Assembly: GCA_034440615.1 (NCBI GenBank)
Contig: JAOTOM010003689.1
Span: 62,001 to 126,000 of the forward strand
Reading direction: 5' to 3'
Length of the DNA: 64,000 nt
DNA from: Ashinkailepas kermadecensis
Taxonomy: Eukaryota > Arthropoda > Thecostraca > Neolepadidae
Position 1 is the first letter of the stretch. Every line of letters starts with the position of its first letter. Shown here piece by piece: positions 20,142 to 32,229 of the stretch. A model generated the notes under the pieces. The model worked only from the letters and a program-made list of their open reading frames with translations, had not been told where the DNA came from and made no database searches. The translations under genes and the position numbers were made by a program.

Positions 20142-21153
20142 CCCGCGCACGTCCGGGGGGGGCAGATATCTGCCCCCCCCTGTGGTTTTTCCTACTTTGC
20201 CGCCATACTAATCGGGTTAGCAAGGCCAAACCTCGCATGGCTGCTCAGTGGTCTTTTCCACATATCCTCAGAAATTTTTGACCCTGGGTCATCTCAAGTC
20301 AGGTCACCAGGTCAGGCGAAGTGACCTAACGTCCCTCCGAGTTCTAGGTGGCATCACTCCCACAATAATTGGGCGATTGATTTCAAACTTATATCACGTC
20401 ATGATCTTATCAGGGTCTATAATATGTATATCACGGTTTTTTCGTAGCTTTGACCTGAGGTCAGGTCGTGGCCATGGCTTATCCATTATAGGCCTATGGA
20501 AAAATATACAAATGTTTCCTGGTTACATATTTGCTCTCGGAATGACCTCCAACCGTTATGGCGTGTAGTTGGAAGCTATTCGCAATGCTATCGCTGACAT
20601 TTTTTATCAATGGCCCCACCAAGGTCAGCTGAGGTCACCTGAAATCACTAGCACATTCTGCGCATTATATCGCAATGCATTGAGCTAGAAGGCTGAAATT
20701 ACCGTCATTGTGCTTGTATCGCCAAGACGTGTCGATTGATATATTACATGACCTCCCTACTCTAACCCATGACCTTGACCTGAGGTCATTGTTTCGGTGA
20801 CCCATCTGTTGACCTGACCTTAAATTACACAGCGTATGTCGATAGCACATTTCAAGGGCTGTCGAATAGCATTTGCAGTTTGTTTCTATCTGTTACAGGT
20901 CCTGAGATATGTGCCAATACCTGAGGGTCCCACCCGATGTGGTCGAATTTGACATATGATGACCCAGCGACCTAAATATTGACCTGAGCGAGAAAATGAC
21001 CGAAATACTTGCGATAGAGCTTGTCACCAGCTATCCAAAGCCGTTTTCCGTTTGTCGCTACCTAGCATAGTTCTCGAGATCTTTGGGGGGGGCAGACATC
21101 TGCCCCCCCCCCCGGACATGCGAAGTTGGCGCGGACCGCCGGACGTGCGAGTG
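20142..21153. mobile_element. 1.0-kb TTAA-flanked miniature element (piggyBac-like)
   Basis: TTAA lies at 20138-20141 and 21154-21157. The ends CCCGCGCACGTCCGG and, inverted, CACTCGCACGTCCGG match except at the outer bases; just inside each end is ggcaga followed by tatctgccccccc or catctgccccccc. No coding frame. The interior is full of tgacctgaggtca-like words. It lies between two copies of a duplicated repeat block (19494-19755 and 21430-21685). Confidence 0.75.
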
Positions 21154-21229
21154 TTAAGAAAATATTGGCTGTGCAGCTGCTAGCCGGTGCCTTGTGTCAG
21201 TTTGGGCCTTTTCGTCGACCCACTCCGTC

Positions 21230-21690
21230 CGCCCAGACACTTTGGCCCGACCTGAGGCCCTCAGCCTCTGCCCGTGGGTACTCTCCATCGACCCGGAGAT
21301 CCTCTTCATCGACCAGGGACCGTCTACATCAGCCCTCATGAATTGATCCCTTCTGATGCTATGAGAAGGCATGTTCCATTTTCAACATTGTGTGTGCCTG
21401 TGCTTGGGCCGACGGAGGGAGCCTTTTCCTTGACTACTCAGGAGCCCTCGCCGTTGGCTCAGATAATCGTTTTCCTTTCCGGGGTCCCTCAGGCCAATGG
21501 CCAGAGGCACCCTCCGCCAGTCCAGAGTCTTTCAAACCTACTTGGACCCATCTACAACGGTCCTGGGTCCTCTCTGGTGGCCAGGGGCTCTCTCCGTCGG
21601 TCCAGGAGCCCTCTTCGTTGGCTGATGGACTTCTTTACTGGCCGGGGTCCTCTCCATGAGGCCGAGAACCTGTCAGCCATGGGGCCAGAT
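21230..21690. repeat. Degenerate repeat block, second copy of 19494-19755
   Basis: From about 21430 the order of words (ctactcaggagccctc, gttggctcag, tttccggggtccctc, ccagaggcaccctcc, ggccggggtcctctc, ggccgagaacctgtc) follows that at 19494-19755 with scattered differences. This is a diverged segmental duplicate rather than chance similarity of repeats. Confidence 0.7.
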
Positions 21691-21839
21691 CGATTCGGCC
21701 ATGAACGATCTGTACCTGAATAACACTTTTTCCCGCTACATGGTGAGCAAATGTAGTCATCCCATTACCAAAGCCGCACAGCCATCGCTCCACTACAAAA
21801 GAGCTTACCTCACTTGTTAACTGCGTTGCTAAGCTGGTC

Positions 21840-22790
21840 GATTGTATGGTCAGCATACGATTGCTACATTTTCCAAAACACAAAAACCTGCTCGACGAAT
21901 TTCAGTGCGGCTTGCAGCGTCAAAAATCAACCACAGACAATCCCATTAGGCTGCATGACATAACAAGTGGTTTACGCATCAAACGCTACGCATGCGCGGC
22001 ACATGGCACGCTTCATTCTCAACTTCCTCAGAGACAAGACCCTGAAGGTCAGATGCGGCAGCGTCACATCAAGCACCACAGCTCAGGATTAGGTTCTGGC
22101 ACAGGGGAGCGTGCTCTCGCCGAGCCTCTTCTTCATCATGATTAGCGACATACTTGTTGATCACACCGACACATCACTCCGATATTCTCCTTTCGCGGAT
22201 GACAGCACAATGTTTCCTGAAAGCTGAGAAAATCATTCAAACAGCTCTAGACCACATAGCAAAGTGATGCAAAACTTCGGGCTTCGCCCTGTCCGCAAAC
22301 AAATCGGCCCCAGTCACATATGGCTGTCACGCCCCACACCGACAACTTTGCTTCCCATCGACAACAAAGCCATCGAACAAGTGAAACGTTTCAAGTGTTT
22401 AGGAATACATTTGAACCGAAACCTTAGCTTCAGCACACATATCACCGACATCTCGAAGAGATACCCGAAGCTCATCAACCTACTCCGTACACTAGCAGGC
22501 GCAGACTGGGGCGGAGATAGGAAAACTCTATCTCGACTCTACAAGGCAATAATACGACCCATCCTAGAAAACAGCAGCATTATCTTTGCTACCACTTCGC
22601 CTGAACTGAGCACAAACTTAGAAACCATCCAAGACAACTGCACCGGAGCAGCCACAGGAGCCTTCAGCAACACACCGATAGCCAGTCTTCTAGTGGACTC
22701 AGATATGCATACCCTCCGCTTCAGGAGGACAGAACAGCTGTGTCGCTACCACATCAACATCAAGTCCCTTGAAAATCACCCGTCATAGCG
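21840..22790 (+). pseudogene. Decayed I-group LINE reverse transcriptase fragment
   Basis: Shifted frames still read FQCGLQRQKSTTDN (finger motif), LAQGSVLSPSLFFIMISD (motif B), FADD in the YADD position, then a 174-codon open piece from 22264 with VKRFKCLGIHLNRNLSFSTH and LLRTLAGADWGGDRKTLSRL, the thumb region of I/R1/Jockey-group enzymes. The order matches the LINE at 52.3-56.1 kb but the sequences are well diverged. Several frameshifts and stops make it non-functional. Confidence 0.85.
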
Positions 22791-22799
22791 ATGCTTTTG

Positions 22800-24200
22800 A
22801 CCTGACAGATACGACAGGAGCCGGTCTGATCGCAAATTCCCACCATTTAGTGTCAAGTTGTTACAGCTCTATCAGATCTTAACCTCACAATGCCAACCAC
22901 TGCAGCTCGACCGTCCATTAGGCCATTCTGAACCCTCAGTCAGTCAAAGGTCGAGTGCTTGCTCTCGGAAAAGAAATCGGGCATCACATCGGCGGGAATT
23001 ATTGGCACCCTCAACAACACGCTTGAACAAATTATAGCGTTGCCTGGGAGAAGACTTTGGCATTCTATAAGCCCCGGTAACCGAACAGGGCCGGTTAGGG
23101 TAGCAAGGCGGTCGGGAGATGGAATTGGGCGAGGCAGGGCCCGGGACCGCGCATCAATGTCGCTCCTGGTCACAAGTTCCAACGTGTAAGGCCAGGCATG
23201 GCGTCGATTCAGTAAGGCTAGGTAGGTTGGCCTGAATCAGGTGACCTGCATCCGGTTGTAAGGCCACACAGAAGCCGGCGAAAAACTTCACCGCCCAGTG
23301 TTGCAAGGCTTTAGGGCAGTAACGAAGATAAATACCAATCATGCAATCAGGGGAGGGCGTCATCCGTGTACAAGCAGGACCTGGGAACGGGAAATTAATA
23401 TGCATTTGGGACTAACCAAGTCCACAGTGACTAATGAAAGTACGACTCGCTAAATGCTTACGTAGTAGCACTGGAGGAGAGACATCGTGCGTCATCTAGT
23501 TTGATTCGGAACCGAGTATAGCGTGGAACGAAAGGATGGAAGGATTATCGTATGGATGGGTGAAGGGATAGTCTTCAGGAACAGTGGAATTGGTTGGACT
23601 TCAGCGTCATAAACGTCCAACGTCAGAAGCTATTCAGCTGTCAGAAACGTCACAACCAAAATTTCACTGGGATATTACCCGGGCCCCGCTTGCATCTGGC
23701 TACCCCAAAATGCCGGGTGGGAGGGGAATAAGTGGGTGATTTGTGGGTTATATGACGGTATACGGGAGGGTCACGTAAATGGACGAGCGCCGGTGGTGGT
23801 GGCAGTACCAACGCCGTGTGCCTATATCACACCCATTCATCAGTGCCACACCGCAAACCCACAGCCTTTCCCAGCTGCATGACTTGCTGGGCGCACTCAC
23901 GGGCGTATTTTATTGGAAAGGACCTGGCCTCGCCAACATAAATGCGTGTAGTGGTGGTGACGGGCCGCAGCAGGGTTGGCGACATTGGAGCGGTTGAAGA
24001 GGTGGGCCCGGCACAACAGCCATCAAGACATCCCACCAACCAAGCCGCGAGCCGCACGGAAGCCGCCCACACCAATCCAGCCCAGACGGCATCCGCCGGC
24101 CCTCTCCGACACACCGCCCAGCCCGGCATGGCCCAGACTCCCCTACATTTACACCAGCTGTGCTACCTGCAATACAGCCCAGACATTTTCGAAGCGTAAC
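22800..24200. other. Gene-poor stretch
   Basis: No supported gene. GC-rich sequence at 23830-24130 is open on the minus strand (ending RSFPIKYARECAQQVMQLGK then AVGLRCGTDEWV) but codon use is mixed and no family is recognised. The sequence at 23070-23400 has a SINE-like compositional look without identifiable promoter boxes. Confidence 0.35.
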
Positions 24201-24203
24201 CCC

Positions 24204-24683
24204 TCAACCCAGTGAAAGACAAATTTTCAAGATAACGGCACTAAAGTTCAGGGGCACTAAAATGCTGGATGCCCACTTGCAAAATGCTGGATCCTCCACT
24301 GAAGTCCTTAAATCTGAATATTTTTGTCTTGAAATAGTATGTCTTTTAACTCCTCCAACTGATTCTTCTGGATCGTCCCCTGTACTCAGCTGCATACCAT
24401 TGCCTAGGGATATTTCCTCAATTGCTTCCTCATTCCTCGCATTCGCATCGACAGGACCAGTCGCGTCAGAGCAAGGCTCGAGACAACAGCGTGCATAGTC
24501 AGAGCGTTTACAGTGGGTATAGAGACCGTGATCTACCAGTGCACTGCTAGCAGACAGTGAGGACTGAGCGTGCACCACCACAGGATGAACATTCTTTTTC
24601 GAGTTAGACGGCGTCAAAGTCAAAACATTTCGCAGCTCCAGACCACAACAATCGGCGCTGATGCGCTTCCCGTATATCGGCAA
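24204..24683 (-). CDS. Unrecognised 159-codon open frame
   Basis: Starts MPIYGKRISADCCGLELRNV and ends SILVPLNFSAVILKICLSLG. It is acidic and Ser-rich in the middle, with no recognised motif. Third-base composition is not biased like the AGAP or FReP exons, so this could be an old transposon remnant or chance. Low confidence. Confidence 0.2.
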   Translation of the reverse strand: MPIYGKRISADCCGLELRNVLTLTPSNSKKNVHPVVVHAQSSLSASSALVDHGLYTHCKRSDYARCCLEPCSDATGPVDANARNEEAIEEISLGNGMQLSTGDDPEESVGGVKRHTISRQKYSDLRTSVEDPAFCKWASSILVPLNFSAVILKICLSLG

Positions 24684-24699
24684 AAAGGAAGTATTATTG

Positions 24700-26380
24700 G
24701 CAATACTAGTGACTTAATTGATGTATATGGTTATTCTATATAGTGTCAAGGTCATGCTGTCACCGAAGTCAAGTCAGGTAAATTTCATGACAGGACAATG
24801 GAATCAAACTTGGCAACTGGAAGGCTATCATACACGCAAATGCTTGGCATGCGAATCATGCCATTTTGCATGTAATACCCTACACATCCTGGAAGCTACT
24901 TTTTGTCATTGTGAACCTAAGCGTTTCCATATTCCATTCATGTACTTCAGCCCTTTCTTCGTGAAGCCGATTGCATCACCCGCCCGACCAGTCGGGCGGG
25001 CGACCCAGTTCCGGAAGCTGGAACCGGTAACTGACCTGATAAAGTGCTGATATATAGGACATAGGTCAATTGCCGACATCAAATATTGCATCATTAGTCA
25101 TGTTCAAAACATCGTTGAAGCCCATTTTGGAGCATTTAAATATAATCGCAGCGACCCATAACAGTGTCAAGCCAAGCCACGCAAAGCAAATACAATATAA
25201 AATCTTTGACCTCATTTGACCTTGAAGGTATTGACCTAAGGTCATGAAATTTGCACACAATACAGTTCATCACCGTATCCTTCTACCCCTGCAAATTTAG
25301 TTACTTTAGCTTTAATTGGAGCCGAGATTTTATGGGGCGGAATCCGCCCCTCCCCTTCCAGTGCGCGCAATTTTCAGAGGGCCTCCAGGCTGCGTGCTAG
25401 TATATATTCTCACCAAGTCTAATTTATTGGCATCTGTTCGTTAGTCGTTGAAGCGTCTGTTCTCAACTTTAGCTCGCATCGTTGTATCATCGTGTATTTT
25501 CACGGCGCTTTTAATTGTGATGGAAAGTTTTATTGTTTCTGTATGACTATATGTTGGCCGTAACATTGATGTAACGCGGACATGTATCATGGTGAGGCCG
25601 AGAGGCGTTCGGTCGATTGATCATTACAACCGCGATTCGGGACGTGTCCGTTACAGAGCAGAATATTAACAGATGGAAGCACGACCTCCTGACACCAGGC
25701 GAGGGGCAGGGTACAACCCACTGGCATTCCCTTCACCAGGCGACCCCTGGCCTGGGAGACGGTGAGGCTGTGTTGCAGGTGTGGCCGTTGAGAAGGTCAT
25801 GCGGTACGCAGTCGACGCGCGCCAGCCGACGTTCAGAGATCACGTATTCGACCAGTGCAAATGTCCAGCAACTGCCTGGCAGATATGTGTCTAACTCTGC
25901 AATGCTAACTGCAACCGGGCATCCACCATCAGATAGCGTGGCATACAACAAACAGTTTCATGTTCATCATGGTGTGAAGTTGCCGCTGGCGGTAAGGTGA
26001 ATGGCAAGCACCAGCCCATCCAACTTTGCTCTGCACTTCATGTGATTGGTGCATGTTTTTCACAATGGTCAATTATGTACCGTTGTCGTGCACCGCACTG
26101 CGCAAATCACTTCTGTCTCGAGCCAATTTAGGTTAGTATAATTATCCGCTACCGTACAGCCCCGACAACTGCAAGCAACTTGCTGATGAATGTTAATCTG
26201 GTCGTTACAAAGTCTTGGCGATACAAAACTCTCGCCATCGTATAAAATACAAGCAATACGAGACAAGACCGACATCACCAGTGAACACGTGACGAACATG
26301 GCGAGATGACAAGAGACCAGACAGCACTGAGCGACACAGGATGACCCTGTTGAGGGGCGGCCAGTGAAGCCATTGCTAAA
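24700..26380. other. Gene-poor stretch with TGACCT-rich sequence
   Basis: Words like gaccttgaaggtattgacc and gtcaggtaaatttcatgac resemble the interior of the 20142-21153 element, and a cgggcgggcgaccc palindrome sits near 24980. It may be a decayed relative whose ends I cannot place. No exon supported. Confidence 0.35.
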
Positions 26381-26383
26381 TGA

Positions 26384-26660
26384 TTGGACATGGTGGCACC
26401 GGCTGCCGCGGAGCCCGCGCGGCTTAAGCGTATGCGGCAGCGACGGTTGGCTGCCTTAATGCGGCCGCCACGCGACATGTTTGGCGAGTCTGCAGCGACG
26501 CCGCCGCCAGTCAAGACGTCTTTCCGGCCGGCGCAACATCGCGATGAAAGTGAGCTGGCCCGCCGCCGACGCTCCATATTGGGCCCAGCGGCCGCGAAAG
26601 TGGGCACATTGGAGGCGGACGCCGCCCCATTTCTGTCGGCTGTTAGTGATCGGTGCTGGA
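26384..26660 (+). CDS. GC-rich exon-like open frame leading into the 35-bp array
   Basis: Open frame reading MDMVAPAAAEPARLKRMRQR, RLAALMRPPRDMFGESAATP and ELARRRRSILGPAAAKVGTL. G or C dominates third positions in parts (CGCCGCCGACGC). It runs without a stop into the minisatellite at 26665. There is no family match from memory, and a donor-like atcg-GTGCTG lies at about 26650. It may be a real exon of an unknown gene, or GC-rich intron. The opposite strand is also open over 132 codons, which weakens the case. Confidence 0.3.
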
Positions 26661-26664
26661 TCAG

Positions 26665-28405
26665 CCGTGTCACACCCCAGCGGTGGCTGTCGACATTAGC
26701 CGCGTCACACCCCAGCGGTGGCTGTCGACATCAGCCGCGTCACACCCCAGCGGTGGCTGTCGACATCAGCCGCGTCACACCCCAGCGGTGGCTGTCGACA
26801 CTAGCCGCGTCACACCCACAGCGGTGGCTGTCGACATCAGCCACGTAACACCCCAGCGGTGGCTGTCGACATCAGCCACGTCACACCCCAGCGGTGGCTG
26901 TCGACATTAGCCGTGTCACACCCCAGCGGTGGCTGTCGACATCAGCCGCGTCACACCCCAGCGGTGGCTGTCGACATCAGCCACGTCACACCCCAGCGGT
27001 GGCTGTCGACATTAGCCGTGTCACACCCCAGCGGTGGCTGTCGACATCAGCCGCGTCACACCCCAGCGGTGGCTGTCGACATCAGCCGTGTCACACCACA
27101 GCGGTGGCTGTCGACATTAGCCGTGTCACACCCCAGCGGTGGCTGTCGACATTAGCCGCGTCACACCCCAGCGGTGGCTGTCGACATCAGCCGTATCACA
27201 CCACAGCGGTGGCTGTCGACATCAGCCACGTCACACCCCAGCGGTGGCTGTCGACATCAGCCGTGTCACACCCCAGCGGTGGCTGTCGACACCAGCCGCG
27301 TCACACCCCAGCGGTGGCTGTCGACATCAGCCGCGTCACACCCCAGCGGTGGCTGTCGACATCAGCCGCGTCACACCCCAGCGGTGGCTGTCGACATCAG
27401 CCACGTAACACCCCAGCGGTGGCTGTCGACATCAGCCACGTCACACCACAGCGGTGGCTGTCGACATTAGCCGCGTCACACCCCAGCGGTGGCTGTCGAC
27501 ATCAGCCACGTCACACCCCAGCGGTGGCTGTCGACATCAGCCACGTCACACCCCAGCGGTGGCTGTCGACATCAGCCGTGTCACACCCCAGCGGTGGCTG
27601 TCGACATTAGCCGCGTCACACCCCAGCGGTGGCTGTCGACATTAGCCGCGTCACACCCCAGCGGTGGCTGTCGACATCAGCCACGTCACACCCCAGCGGT
27701 GGCTGTCGACATTAGCCGTGTCACACCCCAGCGGTGGCTGTCGACATCAGCCGTGTCACACCCCAGCGGTGGCTGTCGACATCAGCCACGTCACACCCCA
27801 GCGGTGGCTGTCGACATCAGCCACGTCACACCCCAGCGGTGGCTGTCGACATCAGCCGTGTCACACCCCAGCGGTGGCTGTCGACATTAGCCGCGTCACA
27901 CCCCAGCGGTGGCTGTCGACATCAGCCGTATCACACCACAGCGGTGGCTGTCGACATTAGCCGCGTCACACCCCAGCGGTGGCTGTCGACATCAGCCGCG
28001 TCACACCCCAGCGGTGGCTGTCGACATCAGCCACGTCACACCCCAGCGGTGGCTGTCGACATCAGCCGTGTCACACCCCAGCGGTGGCTGTCGACATTAG
28101 CCGCGTCACACCCCAGCGGTGGCTGTCGACATCAGCCGTGTCACACCACAGCGGTGGCTGTCGACATTAGCCGCGTCACACCCCAGCGGTGGCTGTCGAC
28201 ATCAGCCACGTCACACCCCAGCGGTGGCTGTCGACATCAGCCGTGTCACACGCGGCTGAGCCACGTCACACCCCAGCGGTGGCTGTCGATATTAGCCGTG
28301 TCACACCACAGCGGTGGCTGTCGATATTAGCCGTGTCACACCCCAGCGGTGGCTGTCGAAATCAGCCGTGTCACACCACAGCGGTGGCTGTCGATATTAG
28401 CCTTG
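26665..28405. repeat. 35-bp minisatellite, about 49 copies
   Basis: The unit is tcacaccccagcggtggctg followed by tcgacatcagccgcg. Nearly every unit keeps GTCGAC and gcggtggctg. The variable site before tcacacc is cagccgcg, cagccacg, cagccgtg or tagccgtg, and some units have caccacag for caccccag or cgtaaca for cgtcaca. The period is fixed at 35 bp until a short break near 28245, after which gatatt replaces gacatc. Because 35 is not a multiple of 3, all three plus frames cycle through the same 35-residue word. Confidence 0.97.
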
Positions 28406-28409
28406 AGTA

Positions 28410-31030
28410 AATTGATTTATTGTGATGCACATCACTCTTTCCAGTATTTCCAGAGCCCTTCCACAGATATGCCAAAAATGTCATGGAGATGATTGCCTAC
28501 CCTCCCCTCCGTCTGTGGGAGGGTTGATACATTTCAGCTCAGAACATCTCAATTCAAAGGTTGAAATATCTGACAACAAGAGAAATTGTGACCCTCTACT
28601 TCATAAATACCAGTCTGTGCTAACGTTATTCGTGCGCATTGTAAAATGAGCTACATAAGTGAAATCGCCAGCAACATATCTCGTCCCGGTGAATGCGCAT
28701 CCGGCTCCAATAATGAAGAGGACAAAGCCCGAGGGAGCCTTCTGACGTGTACGTGTATATCGAAACAAATTTAATATGAGTGGTCAGTCATTGCCTAATC
28801 CAATTCAGTTTGTGTGTGACACAAACTGAGCGGGAAAAAACTGAATACTGACTGTGGCACATCTTGCCACCTATACTATTTCGGCAGTTTAGCATCATCT
28901 CTTCAAGCATAAGACGAGTCATATTATTCGACAGGGAGCTGAATTTCTTTAAAAAATGAGTCCAATTTTAGCTGTAGCGAGTTGATTTAGAATGCATGTA
29001 TGCCGAAATGGTATGCACTATTCCGAAAATAGGCTCCCTTGTTAAATATGGTGCAGGTTTCTGAAATTCCAGCATAATGTGGCGAATAAGAAAATGGTCT
29101 GTGTTTTTCTGGAAACCTATACGAGCGGAGCATTGACAGAAAATCGTCGGGGTACTAACAATGTTCAAATTGGTGGGTTGAAAATAAAACATACGAGGCT
29201 TCTCAAAAGTTCCATGCTAAAACTAGAAGTGATTGCAGCTAGTAAAGTAGATGAGGGAGCGTCAAACGGACTCCATTCCATCAAAGCGTAAGCGCCGCCA
29301 CTATTGGAGTTGAGGAGATCAATTCTCAATACTTTAATGCTAACATGACACCTATGGGAGTTGCGTGGATATAATTGACCAAAACCCACGAATATTCCAC
29401 TCAATCAGTTTGGCATTGCCGAGCCCAGGCATAAAAAGGGCTAGGAAGCTCCGACTGAGGCGATACCAGCACTTCGTCTCAATTGGATGCAATAAATTTC
29501 AGTTGTACGTCTCCACAGCGCTGCCAAGAGAGCACAGTTGCCGTGGAGTACGGTGCGACACTCTTCTCTGCTTGGGTAAGGTCACTGTACTGATGAAGGA
29601 AAATGGTGACTAAGACGATCCAAATTTCCCAATGAATGGCAGCTACAAATCAGTTTATGAATATAATGTAATTTGTAGAACCCCCTCCCCCCATTATACT
29701 CAGCAATTTTGTATTTGGTTCGATCATGTCGATCCCATATGAACCTGGTCTTTTCCCATTTGTCAAGATGCTAATACGCCCGAGATTATTGAGTGGAATC
29801 AGAGCCGTCCGTGAAAAAAACAGCATTATCATTCAGCTTCTCGATTTTTTTTGCAAGCACGAATACGTCGCTTATGTTTGTTTGGAGCAAAACATTGTTC
29901 CAAGTGCAACTTAAAATATTCTGAAGAGCGCATGTGTCGAGGTCACGTTCTACAAAATGAAAGCACTACTCACCTGTAATCTTCACGTCGGACCAACCTA
30001 CATCGAAGGGTCCATCGCATATGCGTTGGAGAGTGTTCGCTGTGTAAGTGGTCAAGGCGTTCTCATGCCGAAATAACTAACTAGCCATGCCGCTGCCTGA
30101 GGGAGATTACGCCCGTGAACTCCACTTCCCAGGAGCCCAGTATTCATCGATCAACAGTTCCTTCGGTTTGGAGGCACGCCCAGAGGACAGAAGAACTTCA
30201 CTCTTCGTGCTGTGGAGCAATGTTCTTTGTTGATCCGACGCGAGAGATTGAATAGGCCGCAGTGCATGCAGTGCAGTCCATGCGGTGCATGCACGCGTCC
30301 CTCGGCGAGGAACTTGACAGCATGTCAGTGCTGAAGACTGTTGTGCAAGGGTGCCGAAAATCAAAACCCTTGCCATGTTCACTTGGCCATAGCTTGGTGC
30401 AGACAGCCTGCATACTGTTCCGGAATACAACATTCTTACCGGGTCAATCTAATTCGAAAATAGGGTGAGATGGATCCTTCCCTCGATAAGACCAAGCCCA
30501 TGTGCATTGGCTCGGTTGCAAAGTTGCATGCCAGAAGACCATCGTCGCAATGATATTCTGGCATGCACCTCTGGACGCAATCTATTCATTGAACTCTAGA
30601 GTGCTGTGACCAGAGGCGTATATATCTGAAAATTATGGGGGCACCTTATATGGGAACAATTGGTGTATCCAAATTGATTCGGGACACACCCCACAAGGTC
30701 CCATGTTAAAACTTAAAATTATTGGGTAGGAGATGAAGCCAACATTGAGGGGCAAATGCCCCCCTCAAAAGTATTCAAAATAACAACTGTAGCTACGACC
30801 ATTGTGTTTTCGCCGCTTGAGTCGGTGGTCTGTGCTCCCCGACGTGTTCAGCAATGCATAAGTCCGCGTCGAGATGGTCAGCTGGCAACTCTCAAGCAAG
30901 GCCGAATGCCCCGTGCAGATATGCGCACATGGACACAGTAAGTGAGGGTTGGTATGGGAGAATGGAGAGTCTATCCCGCCTATCAATTATCTGCAACATT
31001 GGCCATTAGCCCCATACTCACCAGAATTCA
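28410..31030. other. Gene-poor stretch; no feature supported
   Basis: AT-rich unique sequence. Nothing with exon-like composition or wording. Confidence 0.45.
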
Positions 31031-31039
31031 AGATTCAGG

Positions 31040-31800
31040 GGCAGATATCAGGGAACGCCGGGGACATGTGCCCCCTACCCCAGATGAGAAGGTGGCGCCC
31101 CTTCGGCCGGGCCCCTCCGGGAAGGCTCTAGTGTATCTCCCCTTGAATTTGTCATTTATAAATCCCCCACTGAGAGAAAAAAGCGCCACTTGGAGGGAAA
31201 AACGCCAGTCCGGAAAGGCCCGATTGCACCCCATCGAATTGTTCAGCCAGATGCGCCCTTCCGAGAACAAAAGGCGCCGCTCCGGAAGGCTCGAGTGCAC
31301 CCCCTCGAGTTTTTAGCCAGAGGCGCCCCTCAAGGTACTTTCGCCTGACATGTGCCCTCCCCATCACAATTCCTGGATTTGCGCCTGCCAGAATTTTACC
31401 AGAGCTTTCGGGCAGTTAAAAATCGTGCGAGTGCAATTGCATTTCCTGGTGGTGCTCTAGCTATTAAACGCCATTTATGATTAATTTGACAAATCTGGTT
31501 AGTGATTACACCGAGGGTATATTTCTGCATGTATGCATCAAAGGCGGATCCAGAAATGTTGATGATAAGGGGAGAAGCACTTATCTCGTGGAGCTCCACT
31601 TCTCCGGAAGAGTGCCAGCGATATTTTTGGACAATTTTCAAGACTTGGGAGTACACTCCATCGCTCCGCAGGGGCGCCTTTTGCACCCAGATAATTTTTT
31701 TTACCCAGATGGCCGCCTTCGGCTGAAGGACCCAAGGGGAGGCGGATGTACTCGTATTCCTGGAGAGGCGTCTTTTTCAGTCAGATTGGTGCCGCATCTC
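31040..31800. mobile_element. Dispersed GC-rich repeat family (ggcgcccctccgg words), two pieces
   Basis: Words such as ccgggaaggctctagtg, ccggaaggctcgagtgcac, cccctcgagtttttagccag and aggcgcccctcaaggtac recur. The segment ends in caattcctggatttgcgcc, while another piece from 31545 begins ggcggatccagaaatg. The same words and the caattcctggatcc end are found at 46750-47080. This looks like a non-coding transposon family with ends near gcgGATCCAGGAATTG; class not settled. Confidence 0.55.
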
Positions 31801-31809
31801 CATGGAGGA

Positions 31810-32015
31810 TGAGGGCACATGTCCAAGTTGCTCCTACCTCACTCTCCGAATCCGTCAATGGCACGTATGCATGTATGTGGTTTGCACCCCAGAAATAGTG
31901 AGATCCTGAAGTGGTAAAACATCATTACCAGCTAGTTTACTGTAATTATGGCACATGTTCTACGTGTCACGCGGATGATCAAGCCAGGATTTGATGAAGG
32001 TATGGTAAGGTAAGG
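31810..32015. other. Short unique stretch
   Basis: Nothing recognised. Confidence 0.4.
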
Positions 32016-32023
32016 ATGGAGTT

Positions 32024-32225
32024 GAGGGAGAGGGAGAGGGAGAGGGAGAGGGAGAGGGAGAGGGAGAGGGAGAGGGAGAGGGAGAGGCAGAGGGAGAGGG
32101 AGAGGGAGAGGGAGAGGGAGAGGGAGAGGGAGAGGGAGAGGGAGAGGGAGAGAGAGAGGGAGAGGGAGAGGGAGAGGGAGAGGGAGAGGGAGAGGGAGAG
32201 GGAGAGGGAGAGAGAGAGGGGGGGG
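32024..32225. repeat. (GGGAGA)n microsatellite
   Basis: About 200 bp of almost perfect GGGAGA hexamers, with one aggcag and two gagagaga interruptions and a terminal run of G. The long SP, LP and RE peptides in its frames are artefacts. Confidence 0.98.
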
Positions 32226-32229
32226 AGAG

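Noticed and set aside
23827..24129. GC-rich minus-strand open frame ending AVGLRCGTDEWV
   Set aside because: Mixed codon use, both strands open, no recognisable domain, no clear splice sites. Kept only as a note.
26653..28330. Repeat protein family with SGGCRHQPRHTPAVAVDISR units
   Set aside because: The same peptide appears in all three plus frames because the 35-bp unit is not a multiple of three. That is a property of the DNA array, not evidence of a protein, although the array itself is reported.
26665..28405. CRISPR array
   Set aside because: The 35-bp units are contiguous with no unique spacers, and the context is a eukaryotic genome with spliced genes.
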